Assembly: GCA_963663495.1 (NCBI GenBank)
Contig: OY760427.1
Span: forward strand, 2,852,001 to 2,916,000
Length of the DNA: 64,000 nucleotides
Direction of reading: 5' to 3'
Source: G963663495 sp963663495
Lineage (GTDB): Bacteria > Bacteroidota > Rhodothermia > Rhodothermales > Bin80
Positions 56,851 through 64,000 of the stretch are shown here, piece after piece; within the stretch, counting starts at the first letter, position 1, and each line of letters begins with the position of its first letter. The notes under the pieces were generated by a model. It saw only the letters and a program-made list of their open reading frames with translations. It was not told the DNA's origin and searched no databases. Position numbers and translations under genes: made by a program.

Positions 56851-57606
56851 GTGGACCCCGGATACGCAGAGACATATTCCAACTACGAGTCTAATCACTG
56901 GTGGTTCAAGGCTCGCCGTCGCATTTTGCGCAGCGTGCTGTTAAGGCTGCCATTGCCCGAGAGACCTCGAATCCTTGAGATCGGTACAGGCCCGGGGGGC
57001 AATCTGTACAGCATCTATCCGCCCGGAGCCGAGCTTCATGGCTTGGAGCCGAATCCTGAGCTTGCCCAAATTGCGCACACCCGGGGATCAGTCCCAGTTG
57101 CTATCGGCCATGCAGAGGAACTGCCCGAGGGTCTTGACCGATTCGATGTTGTTACGCTCCTGGATGTGCTGGAGCATACCTCGGACGACGGGCATGTGTG
57201 CGCCCACTTGGCTGGCCGACTGGTACCAGGAGGCAGGCTCCTCCTTACCGTGCCTGCCTATATGTTTCTTTGGAGTGCACAGGATGTCGTTAGCGGGCAT
57301 TATCGGCGGTACACACGCAATCATCTAGCCCGTATCGTGGAGAGGGCTGGACTCGTTTGTGAACGCATCACTTACTTCAATACGCTGCTGTTCCCCGCTG
57401 TAGCACTATTCCGGATCACGCGCCGCTTATTGCGAGGCACATCCGGACAATCAGACCTCCGGTATAGCTTTGGAACGATGGATAAGGTGCTGTACCGTGT
57501 ATTTGCGTCCGAACGGCGGTTGCTCAACAGGATGAACTTACCCTTCGGCGTCTCCATCCTTCTAATCGCTCGGAAGCCCGACGCTATACCACCCCTATCG
57601 GAGTAA
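56851..57606 (+). CDS. Class I SAM-dependent methyltransferase
   Basis: Start is GTG at 56851, 1 base after the previous stop (251 residues). SAM-binding motif I ILEIGTGPGG (41-50), the acidic LLDVLEH, and GRLLLTVPAYMF (motif III region) identify the fold. A hydrophobic C-terminal segment (YFNTLLFPAVALFRI) suggests membrane contact. In a polysaccharide locus it may cap a glycan or methylate a lipid-linked sugar; the target is unknown. The last 23 bases overlap the convergent DUF4236 gene. Confidence 0.85.
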   Translation: MDPGYAETYSNYESNHWWFKARRRILRSVLLRLPLPERPRILEIGTGPGGNLYSIYPPGAELHGLEPNPELAQIAHTRGSVPVAIGHAEELPEGLDRFDVVTLLDVLEHTSDDGHVCAHLAGRLVPGGRLLLTVPAYMFLWSAQDVVSGHYRRYTRNHLARIVERAGLVCERITYFNTLLFPAVALFRITRRLLRGTSGQSDLRYSFGTMDKVLYRVFASERRLLNRMNLPFGVSILLIARKPDAIPPLSE

Positions 57607-58795
57607 AAGGCCTGATCGCCCGCATAATTCCCGTCTTGGTCATGTCGCGACGCAATTCCAAGCGTTCAAGGGCTGGTACCGGGTCAACCATCCCAAGGTC
57701 ATCGAAATTGATCTCGGACCATACAGACCTCATGACCCGGACACTCAGCAGGTAGTCGTCGTTGACCGCTCCGATAGAATGATCCGGGCGCTGCGAATAC
57801 CCCGATGCCACCACTATTGCTACCTGCGGGAAGGACGCAAAGCATTCACCAATGATGCGGAATAGTACGCCGTGTATATGCCGTGCGTAATTGTGGCGTT
57901 TCCGCTTGTCGGTGAATTTGTTCATGACTACCCGCATCTGACCGCTTGACATGCGCGGATGATTTTCGGGGAGGTCCTCAATTTCCGGCAGATCAACATC
58001 CATGTTGACCGTTGTGCCATCTTGTGACACATCAAACTCTATCAATGTCTCACGCGGCCAATGTAACGTCGGCAACCAGTACTCCAAGAACGCACTAATG
58101 CCTGCGGTGCCCCCGAGCCTGGACTCGGTGTAAAGCTTGATCTGAGAAGCGTCCGCTCGTTCACACTTGCGCTTGCGCTCCTCCCACGCTTGGTGGTTTT
58201 GCGCCCAATTCTGAGCTATCACGCGATTTCTGGCTTCCAGCTTTTGCCGCACTGCGGGAAAGATCCGTGCCCAGAAACCGGGTGCCTTCAGGATCGGCAT
58301 GTTCGGTGACTCTTCGGTGAAGCGCTTGGGAGTGTAGGCAGGTTGGCGATCGGGCGGAGGCGTTTGCGCGTGAATTTCGCAGATGATGGCAATCTCCTTG
58401 TCCGCTTCCTCGCATTGACGCCGGAGCCACTCCATTATTTCGCCCCGCCTTTCACGCTTGAACCGGCGTACAAAGGCATCGTCATTTATGGGCGATTCGT
58501 CCTCGTGCGTTATTGAGACGGTACCATTGGACTTTACTCCCACCTTTACGCCACTCGCCGCCCCAACCGACGCGGCCTCTCCCGGAGAATGCTTCCGCTT
58601 GTTTCCGGAACTGGAACCAAGGTTCTGGCGGTGATACAAGCCAGTGCCCGGAAGGCCGAGGTTGGACGATATGCCCCGCGTTCCCGCGGTTATGCTCGCA
58701 CCTGGCGGGCCAAACGACGTACTTATGCCCGTCAGGCCCAAGTTTACGCGTACTCCTGGGGCGACTCGGATCCGACGCTGAAGACGCATTCCCAT
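57584..58795 (-). CDS. DUF4236-domain protein
   Basis: This 403-residue protein carries an N-terminal DUF4236 domain (residues 3-55: VRVNLGLTGISTSFGPPGAS, LPGTGLYHRQ), small Gly-rich repeats of unknown function that often open filament- or virion-like proteins. The rest has a coiled segment near 110-150 and no known domain. No signal peptide is seen, so it is probably cytoplasmic. It sits alone between the methyltransferase and the third tnpB element, reading against its neighbours. Confidence 0.72.
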   Translation of the reverse strand: MGMRLQRRIRVAPGVRVNLGLTGISTSFGPPGASITAGTRGISSNLGLPGTGLYHRQNLGSSSGNKRKHSPGEAASVGAASGVKVGVKSNGTVSITHEDESPINDDAFVRRFKRERRGEIMEWLRRQCEEADKEIAIICEIHAQTPPPDRQPAYTPKRFTEESPNMPILKAPGFWARIFPAVRQKLEARNRVIAQNWAQNHQAWEERKRKCERADASQIKLYTESRLGGTAGISAFLEYWLPTLHWPRETLIEFDVSQDGTTVNMDVDLPEIEDLPENHPRMSSGQMRVVMNKFTDKRKRHNYARHIHGVLFRIIGECFASFPQVAIVVASGYSQRPDHSIGAVNDDYLLSVRVMRSVWSEINFDDLGMVDPVPALERLELRRDMTKTGIMRAIRPFTPIGVV

Positions 58796-58854
58796 AGTCC
58801 TTTGTTCTGTTCGCTTATTTATTGCTCTGCCAGTTGGTTACCTACCAAACCAAT

Positions 58855-60277
58855 GGGAATTATATAGCTGACTTCCCACGCGTAAAATTGTTGAAATAAT
58901 TGGGATTTATATACCTGAGTACCCCAGACTATGAACCTTTGGCTTGATTGAGGGTACGGACGCAATGGGACGGAACGCCATTCCATCCCATTGCTTACCA
59001 CAACATCAACCGAACTTGATGCCATGCCCGTAAAGGGTTGTAACAATTGTGCTCGCGTTTGTTCTGTCCATAGGACAATTGAATACCGACTGCTTCCGGG
59101 GAGCAATGCGAATAAGCTAGGCGCGATTGCTGGTGCTTGCGGGTTCGTGTGGAACGCCCTACTGGCGCAGCGCATCCAGGAATACAAACAGGCAAAGGAG
59201 TCGGGCGAGCAGCCTCCATCCGTGAAGTACTTCTTCTCTCTTGGAAAACGGTTTAAAGAACGTACGAGATCGCACCGAGTGGCTACCGAAGTACTCGTTC
59301 AGCGTGGTGTGCACCACGCTGAAGTACCAAGCCGACGCATGGAAGGCTTGCTTCAATCAAGGTAGGGGTAAACCGAAGTTCAAAGCCAAATACCGCAGTA
59401 CCCCATCTTTTACGATTCCTGAAGCGGTCAAGATCAAGGATGGACGGTTGTTCATCCCCAAGCTTGGATACCTGAAGATCCGACGTAAAGGAGGCAACCC
59501 GTATCCAGATGGGGTTCCTGTAAAAGCCGTGATTCTGCAACGGGTGGGCAAATGGCACGCCTGCATATGCTACAAGATTGAAGCACCCGAGATAGAAGAT
59601 AATGGCGTTGCCACGGGGATATACCGTAACTGTGGACAGGTTGCCGCCGTCTCCACCGATGGCAAGCGCGAGATCATACGGCAACCGGACGGTAAGCGTA
59701 AGACGGCAAGACGGCGCCGGTATCGACGGAACCGACAGCAGAAAGGATCCAACCGCAGATATCGCACTAAGAAGCGACTCCAGATAGCTCACCGAGCGAT
59801 TGCGATGACCCGCAGGAATACCAATCACCAAGCAAGCCGCTTGATCGCGAACCGCTCTTCTACGGTTGTGCTGGAAGATCTTAATGTTGTGGCGATGACT
59901 TCATCCGCCAAAGGGACTGTTGATAATCCAGGCAAGAACGTCGCCCAGAAGGCAGGGCTGAACCGTAGCATTAATGCCACCGGATGGGGGCAGTTAGACG
60001 GGATGCTGTAGTACAAATGCCGGGAAGTGCTCAAGATCCCGGCCTCTTACACGAGTCAGAACTGCAACAAGTGCGGTCGCCGGGACAAAGCGAATAGATT
60101 GACCCAAAGTAATTTCAAGCGTGTCTCATATGGACACACCGACAATGCGGACCTTAACGCTGCCGTAAACATATTGGCCTCCGGGAATGGGGTGACTGCA
60201 CGGCGAGGGGCGTTCGGGTTACCGACCCCATTGACCTGTGAAATTGATACGCGAGGGTACTCACGTATATAATTCCC
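58855..60277 (+). mobile_element. tnpB element, copy D, with short MITE remnant
   Basis: The tnpB unit starts GGGATTTATATACCTGAGTA at 58902 and ends TACTCACGTATATAATTCCC at 60277. The two ends are inverted repeats with 21 of 23 matches, the best-preserved in the window. The preceding 47 bases (GGGAATTATATAGCTGAC...) look like the left end of the MITE with most of its interior deleted. Flanks (AAATAATT left, TAATTATT right) are AT-rich but not identical. The element abuts a DUF4249 pseudogene. Confidence 0.8.
59024..60272 (+). pseudogene. tnpB: tnpB, copy D, heavily decayed
   Basis: Opens MPVKGCNNCARVCSVHRT and shifts frame near 59258 (one extra base). It then reads on with an in-frame TAG at 60009. 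The RuvC-I Asp is Tyr (GIYRNC), so the active site is destroyed; VVLEDL and NADLNAAVN remain. One zinc-ribbon Cys pair is lost (RVSYGH where copies A and C have CMSCGH). It diverges most from the other copies, so it is the oldest insertion. The terminal repeats outlasted the protein. Confidence 0.88.
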
Positions 60278-60284
60278 TAATTAT

Positions 60285-61150
60285 TCAGAGCGAAATGTGA
60301 ACTTGGGTAAAGATTTAATCGTTGAAGACGCAACCATCTACGCTCTCCTCGGCATCGGGCTTTAGCGAAGAACTTGCGTATTCCGGAGATGGCAAATACA
60401 CTTCGATTGCGGACCACGTACCAAGGACGGGTGAGTCCTACACATTGTTGGCCAATCATGGAAGCTTCACCAGTACACGAGCTGCTTCTTACACCCCAGA
60501 CCTGCAACAGACTTAATCGGCATCGCATCCTCTGAATCGTTTGTGCCTAGTACAATGCGCGTTGATGTTAGCATTGATGTTACAGACCTCCCAGGCAAAT
60601 CCTTCTACGCGTTAGCGATGTACCAAGTGATCCCAAGCTGCGTTGATAATAGCGGGTATCGTCGTCCGTATGAATACACGGGCGGCGTATTAGACTACGA
60701 AACAGTCCGGGTCTGGAGTAAAGACCCCGCCTTATTTAGAACTGCGGACGAACTGGACCAACCGGTGAATTCTTCTGACTTCTCCAACAATCCATTCAAC
60801 CGCCCCATATTTTCCGACCGCCTGTCCGAAAACGGTACGCGTGAAAAAATTCTATTTCGAACTGCACATCACAACCATAACTAAGCTGCGCTTTATGCTG
60901 GTGGAGTCAAGCTTGAGCGAGGATTTAGTAGAATACGGGCGTACCGTGTGGCTGCAGCATGAATATCTGTTTGCTGGTGACCCCATATTTACCAATCCTG
61001 TAGAGGTGTACTCGAATATACAGGGCGATCTCGGAGTATTTGCCTGATACACCAGTGACACATACAGGGTTGACTTGGACGGGAATAGCTGGTCTGAAGA
61101 CGAAATCGGAATTCGGAACGCCCCCCTGCCGCCGTGCCCTCCCGGTTTGT
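60285..61150 (+). pseudogene. DUF4249-family protein, decayed and 5'-truncated
   Basis: Conserved DUF4249 blocks appear in order but in alternating frames: NLGKDLIVEDATIYALLGIG (60300s), AYSGDGKYTSIADHVPRTGE, VDVSIDVTDLPGKSFYALAM (60550s), and FTNPVEVYSNIQGDLGVFA followed by a TGA and YTSD (61045). At least three frameshifts and a nonsense codon are present. The signal peptide and first strand are missing, cut at the tnpB element end (60278). DUF4249 lipoproteins normally accompany TonB-dependent receptors. End coordinate is approximate; no gene is seen between here and 61274. Confidence 0.75.
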
Positions 61151-61274
61151 GACAACCAGAGCCTTCTTCGGTAAACAAGTCGTCTTCCCACAATAATCGC
61201 ACACAACAACCTGCCCCCTGCAGTTGCGCTTACCTATTCTCCTGCCTGCCCTATTTTCCGGATATGGATAGTGC

Positions 61275-62579
61275 TCACTTTCCTGGCGACCCAGCGCTGT
61301 CCGATCGGCGGACAGCCGCGCGCGTGTCCACAAGCACGCGCGCACAACGTTCAACCTCCCGCCAGTCATAGCCCGTATGGTCGGTAGCTATTACGACGCA
61401 ATCAGCCTCGGAAAGGGCTGCCTCAAAATCGTCCACCGACGACCGCACACGCCCCATGTGAACCAGCGTCGGCACATGCGTATCGTGGTAGGCTACGACC
61501 GCACCCTTTTCTTCCAACAACGTAATAATATCCAGTGCCGGCGATTCACGCAAATCGCTCACGTTGCCCTTGTACGCAACTCCAATCACCAGCACGTTAC
61601 TTCCGCGCACGGGTAGCGAGGATGCATTGAGAGCATCCTGTATTTTTCTTACCCAGTATGCCGGCATGGAGGTATTGACCTCTGTTGCAAGTTCAATGAA
61701 TCGGGCCGTATATCCTAGCGTTCGCAGCTTCCATGAAAGGTATTGTGGATCCACAGGAATACAATGTCCGCCCAACCCCGGACCAGGCACAAACTTCATG
61801 AAACCGAACGGCTTGGTGGATGCAGCGTCAATCACCTCCCACGCATTGATCCCAAGGCGGTCACAAATCAGCAACACTTCATTTGCCAGACCAATATTGA
61901 CCGCCCGGAAGGTGTTCTCCAACAACTTAGTCATTTCGGCCGCTTCGGTAGAAGAGACGGTTACCACTGTTTCGATTAACGCCTCATACAACGCCACACC
62001 CACTTCAAGACAGGCCGGTGTTGTCCCACCCATAACCTTCGGCGTGTTGCGCGTGGTATAGTCAGAGCGTCCCGGGTCAACGCGCTCGGGGGAATAACAC
62101 AGGAAGACTTCTTCACCCATGCGCAGCGCTACCTCCGAAGAAAACCGAGGCAGAATTACTTCGCTGGTCGTCCCGGGGTAAGTGGTGCTTTCAAGGACTA
62201 CCAACATCCCCGGATGCAGGTGCTGTGCGATAGCATCGGTCACCTCCAGGATGTACGAGATGTCTGGAGCTCGTGTCTTGGTTAGCGGCGTAGGGACGCA
62301 AATGCTTACGGCATCGCAAGCCCCCAAAGATCGGTAGTCGCTTGTCGCATCCAGACGGCCGGCTCGTACTTGGGCTGCCAACCGGTCGGAGTGAACATCC
62401 TCAATGTAGGATCGTCCACCCCGCACCGACACGACTTTTTCCTCGTTGGTATCAATCCCGCACACACGAAATCCCGCCTCGGCAAAAGACACCGCCAGCG
62501 GCAGCCCTACATATCCGAGGCCGATAATCCCCACGCGTGCGTCGCGCGTCGCAATACGTTGAAGAAGTTGCTCTTTCAT
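61275..62579 (-). CDS. Nucleotide-sugar 6-dehydrogenase, WbpA-like (UDP-GlcNAc dehydrogenase)
   Basis: I choose ATG 62579 (MKEQLLQRIATRDARVGI), giving 434 residues and an ATGA overlap with the upstream gene. The NAD-binding motif GIIGLGYVGLPLAV, the linker region NTFRAVNIGLANEV, and the catalytic Cys273 in GPGLGGHCIPVDP are all present. The enzyme oxidises C6 of a UDP-sugar to a uronic acid. Length and motifs fit the WbpA/UDP-GlcNAc branch; UDP-glucose or UDP-ManNAc dehydrogenase are possible. With the genes at 52226-55093 it would complete a four-enzyme UDP-2,3-diacetamido-uronic acid route. Confidence 0.9.
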   Translation of the reverse strand: MKEQLLQRIATRDARVGIIGLGYVGLPLAVSFAEAGFRVCGIDTNEEKVVSVRGGRSYIEDVHSDRLAAQVRAGRLDATSDYRSLGACDAVSICVPTPLTKTRAPDISYILEVTDAIAQHLHPGMLVVLESTTYPGTTSEVILPRFSSEVALRMGEEVFLCYSPERVDPGRSDYTTRNTPKVMGGTTPACLEVGVALYEALIETVVTVSSTEAAEMTKLLENTFRAVNIGLANEVLLICDRLGINAWEVIDAASTKPFGFMKFVPGPGLGGHCIPVDPQYLSWKLRTLGYTARFIELATEVNTSMPAYWVRKIQDALNASSLPVRGSNVLVIGVAYKGNVSDLRESPALDIITLLEEKGAVVAYHDTHVPTLVHMGRVRSSVDDFEAALSEADCVVIATDHTGYDWREVERCARVLVDTRAAVRRSDSAGSPGK

Positions 62580-64000
62580 AGGGCGGCGGGCAGCAAATAA
62601 CCTAAGTCGCGCAGACAACTCAGCACCTTCTCCATGCTCTCCTCGATGGACTCCGTCTCTGTGCAACAAACCACATCGGCATTCTCTGGTGCCTCATAAA
62701 CATCATCAATACCCGTAAAACCCGTAATAATACCTGCGCGAGCCCTTGCGTAGAGCCCTTTTACATCGCGTTCCTCGCATACTTCCAGGGGGGCATCCAC
62801 AAACACCTCCACATAACCCCCGCTCACAGCAATGCGACTGCGGTTTACATCTCGGTCCGCTCGGTACGGCGCGATGGCTGCGCAGATTGCAATTCCACGG
62901 TGCCGCGCCACCTCCGATGCCACAAACCCAATCCTGCGAACATTCGTTGAGCGATCCGCGGCAGAAAACCCCAATCCTTTGCCCAGGTGCTTGCGGACTA
63001 CATCGCCGTCGAACAGCGACACGGGCCTCATAGTCAGTTCAAGAAGGTTGGATCGAACGGCATGCGCTATCGTCGACTTTCCGCTGCCAGAAAGCCCAGT
63101 CAAAAAAACAACGAAGCCCTGCTGATAGCGCGGTGGATGGGAGGTGCGCAGCTCTTTCAATACTTCCGGGTAAGAAAACCAGTCCGGGATCTCCGCGCAG
63201 TCGGCCAGCCGTTTTCTCAATTCCGTGCCTGATACGGTAAGCGTCTCTTCACCAGGCTCAATATCCGTTACCGGGATGTAGGTGCGCCGCCCTGGGGCAT
63301 AAACCATGTTGCGGAACGGTACAATGCCAATGCCAATCTCACGCGCAGCCGCCATCGCCATTTCATGGGCGGCGTCACCGGCGTAATACGGATGTCCCTG
63401 CCTGTCTTCCCCCGGACCAGCGTGATCTCGCCCCACGATAAAATGAGTACAACCGTGATTCTTGCGAATAATTGCATGCCATACCGCCTCCCGAGGTCCG
63501 GCCATCCGCATTGCCAGGGGTAGGAGGCTAAGCATAGCCGTATTAGCGGGGTATCGCGTTTTGATATGCTGATAACTTCTCACACGCGTAAAGTGATCAA
63601 TATCACCGGGTTTTGTAACTCCGACAGCAGGATGAATGAGTAAGTGTGCGCCAACATGGCGCGCGGCGCGATCGGTAATCTCCTTGTGCGCACGATGCAT
63701 CGGATTACGCGTCTGGAATGCTACCACACGCTTCCATCCTTGCGCAACAAAGGCGGACTGCAATGTTCGTGGTGTGTCTCTCCACCTATTAAAGTCATAG
63801 TACTTAGGACTCTGGACTCCCTCAAGGCTCCCACCCAGATAAAACTGTCCTGAACGGTTCATCAGATACCCTACTCCCGGGTGATAGGTGTCCTGCGTTT
63901 GATATACCAGCTGAGCCTCCCGATCCCGGTCCGGCTCCCACAGGTCGCCCATTGTGAGCATTGCTAACAGGAGACCCGTCGGGTCACGCAAGGCAACCAT
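62576..64000 (-). CDS. Bifunctional ATP sulfurylase/APS kinase, 5' end outside window
   Basis: The visible 474 residues hold the C-terminal half of ATP sulfurylase (QTRNPMHRAHKEI, GRDHAGPGEDRQG, VSGTELRKRL) fused to APS kinase (P-loop GLSGSGKST near 310, FDGDVVRKHLGKGLGF). The pair makes APS and then PAPS, the universal sulfate donor. Without visible sulfate-reduction genes, PAPS is likely for sulfation of a surface polysaccharide, which fits the neighbouring uronic acid genes; this is inference. The first Met seen at 64000 is probably internal, because the sulfurylase N-terminal part is missing. Confidence 0.93.
   Translation of the reverse strand: MVALRDPTGLLLAMLTMGDLWEPDRDREAQLVYQTQDTYHPGVGYLMNRSGQFYLGGSLEGVQSPKYYDFNRWRDTPRTLQSAFVAQGWKRVVAFQTRNPMHRAHKEITDRAARHVGAHLLIHPAVGVTKPGDIDHFTRVRSYQHIKTRYPANTAMLSLLPLAMRMAGPREAVWHAIIRKNHGCTHFIVGRDHAGPGEDRQGHPYYAGDAAHEMAMAAAREIGIGIVPFRNMVYAPGRRTYIPVTDIEPGEETLTVSGTELRKRLADCAEIPDWFSYPEVLKELRTSHPPRYQQGFVVFLTGLSGSGKSTIAHAVRSNLLELTMRPVSLFDGDVVRKHLGKGLGFSAADRSTNVRRIGFVASEVARHRGIAICAAIAPYRADRDVNRSRIAVSGGYVEVFVDAPLEVCEERDVKGLYARARAGIITGFTGIDDVYEAPENADVVCCTETESIEESMEKVLSCLRDLGYLLPAAL

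Overview
The window looks like a chromosome segment of a marine or host-associated member of the Rhodothermota/Balneolota (Bacteroidota-like) group. The basis is family content, not a database match: type IX secretion (T9SS)-style C-terminal sorting domains with an FlgD-like Ig fold, a PorV-like outer-membrane protein, an S46-type peptidase homologue, a DUF4249 relic beside TonB biology, YtxJ, and few Shine-Dalgarno sequences. GC content looks moderately high. There are many broken genes and insertion sequences, which suggests relaxed selection or a recent wave of transposition.

Layout. 1-12633 (minus) is one long run reading right to left: TonB-dependent receptor, T9SS-sorted secreted protein, PorV-like barrel, a giant GH38 alpha-mannosidase-like ORF fused to an ABC sugar-binding protein, two sugar-ABC permeases and a partial secreted protein. 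It reads as a glycan capture, cleavage and import locus. 12634-15309 holds a shrunken S46 peptidase homologue that lacks its catalytic His and Ser, plus IS debris. 15310-16767 is a MITE plus a broken tnpB. 17324-26383 (minus) is a tightly overlapping four-gene unit: EF-G-like GTPase, Mre11/SbcD-like nuclease, Rad50/YhaN-like ATPase, and a RecB-like nuclease/DEDD exonuclease/SF1 helicase. 26539-30350 (plus) is accD, an Asp-box lipoprotein, nagB and a DAHP synthase; pepF converges on it and ytxJ follows.

32510-43050 is a mobile-element pile-up. A solo MITE abuts an IS66-type element whose transposase is interrupted by a group II intron with a frameshifted maturase. A second, truncated inverted intron copy sits in an IS1380-type transposase fragment. 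A 2707-bp IS with a DruA(DUF4338)-IS4 fusion transposase splits a subtilisin-like protease gene with a 10-bp target duplication. 43059-52159 carries a VWA membrane protein, mutS2 split by a second MITE+tnpB element with an 8-bp target duplication, a choice-of-anchor-B protein and a TPR protein ending in a clear terminator.

52226-57606 (plus) and 61275-64000 (minus) are a surface-polysaccharide locus. N-acetyltransferase, DegT aminotransferase, Gfo/Idh oxidoreductase and nucleotide-sugar 6-dehydrogenase together match the four WbpA/B/E/D steps to a UDP-2,3-diacetamido-uronic acid. They are joined by a GT2 transferase, a methyltransferase and a bifunctional ATP sulfurylase/APS kinase. A third tnpB element with a lost RuvC Asp and a decayed DUF4249 gene lie between them.

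The most unusual feature is a family of tnpB-bearing elements with terminal inverted repeats near GGGAATTATATA, 172-bp MITE relatives and, in one case, an exact 8-bp target duplication. IS200/IS605 transposition does not produce such a duplication.
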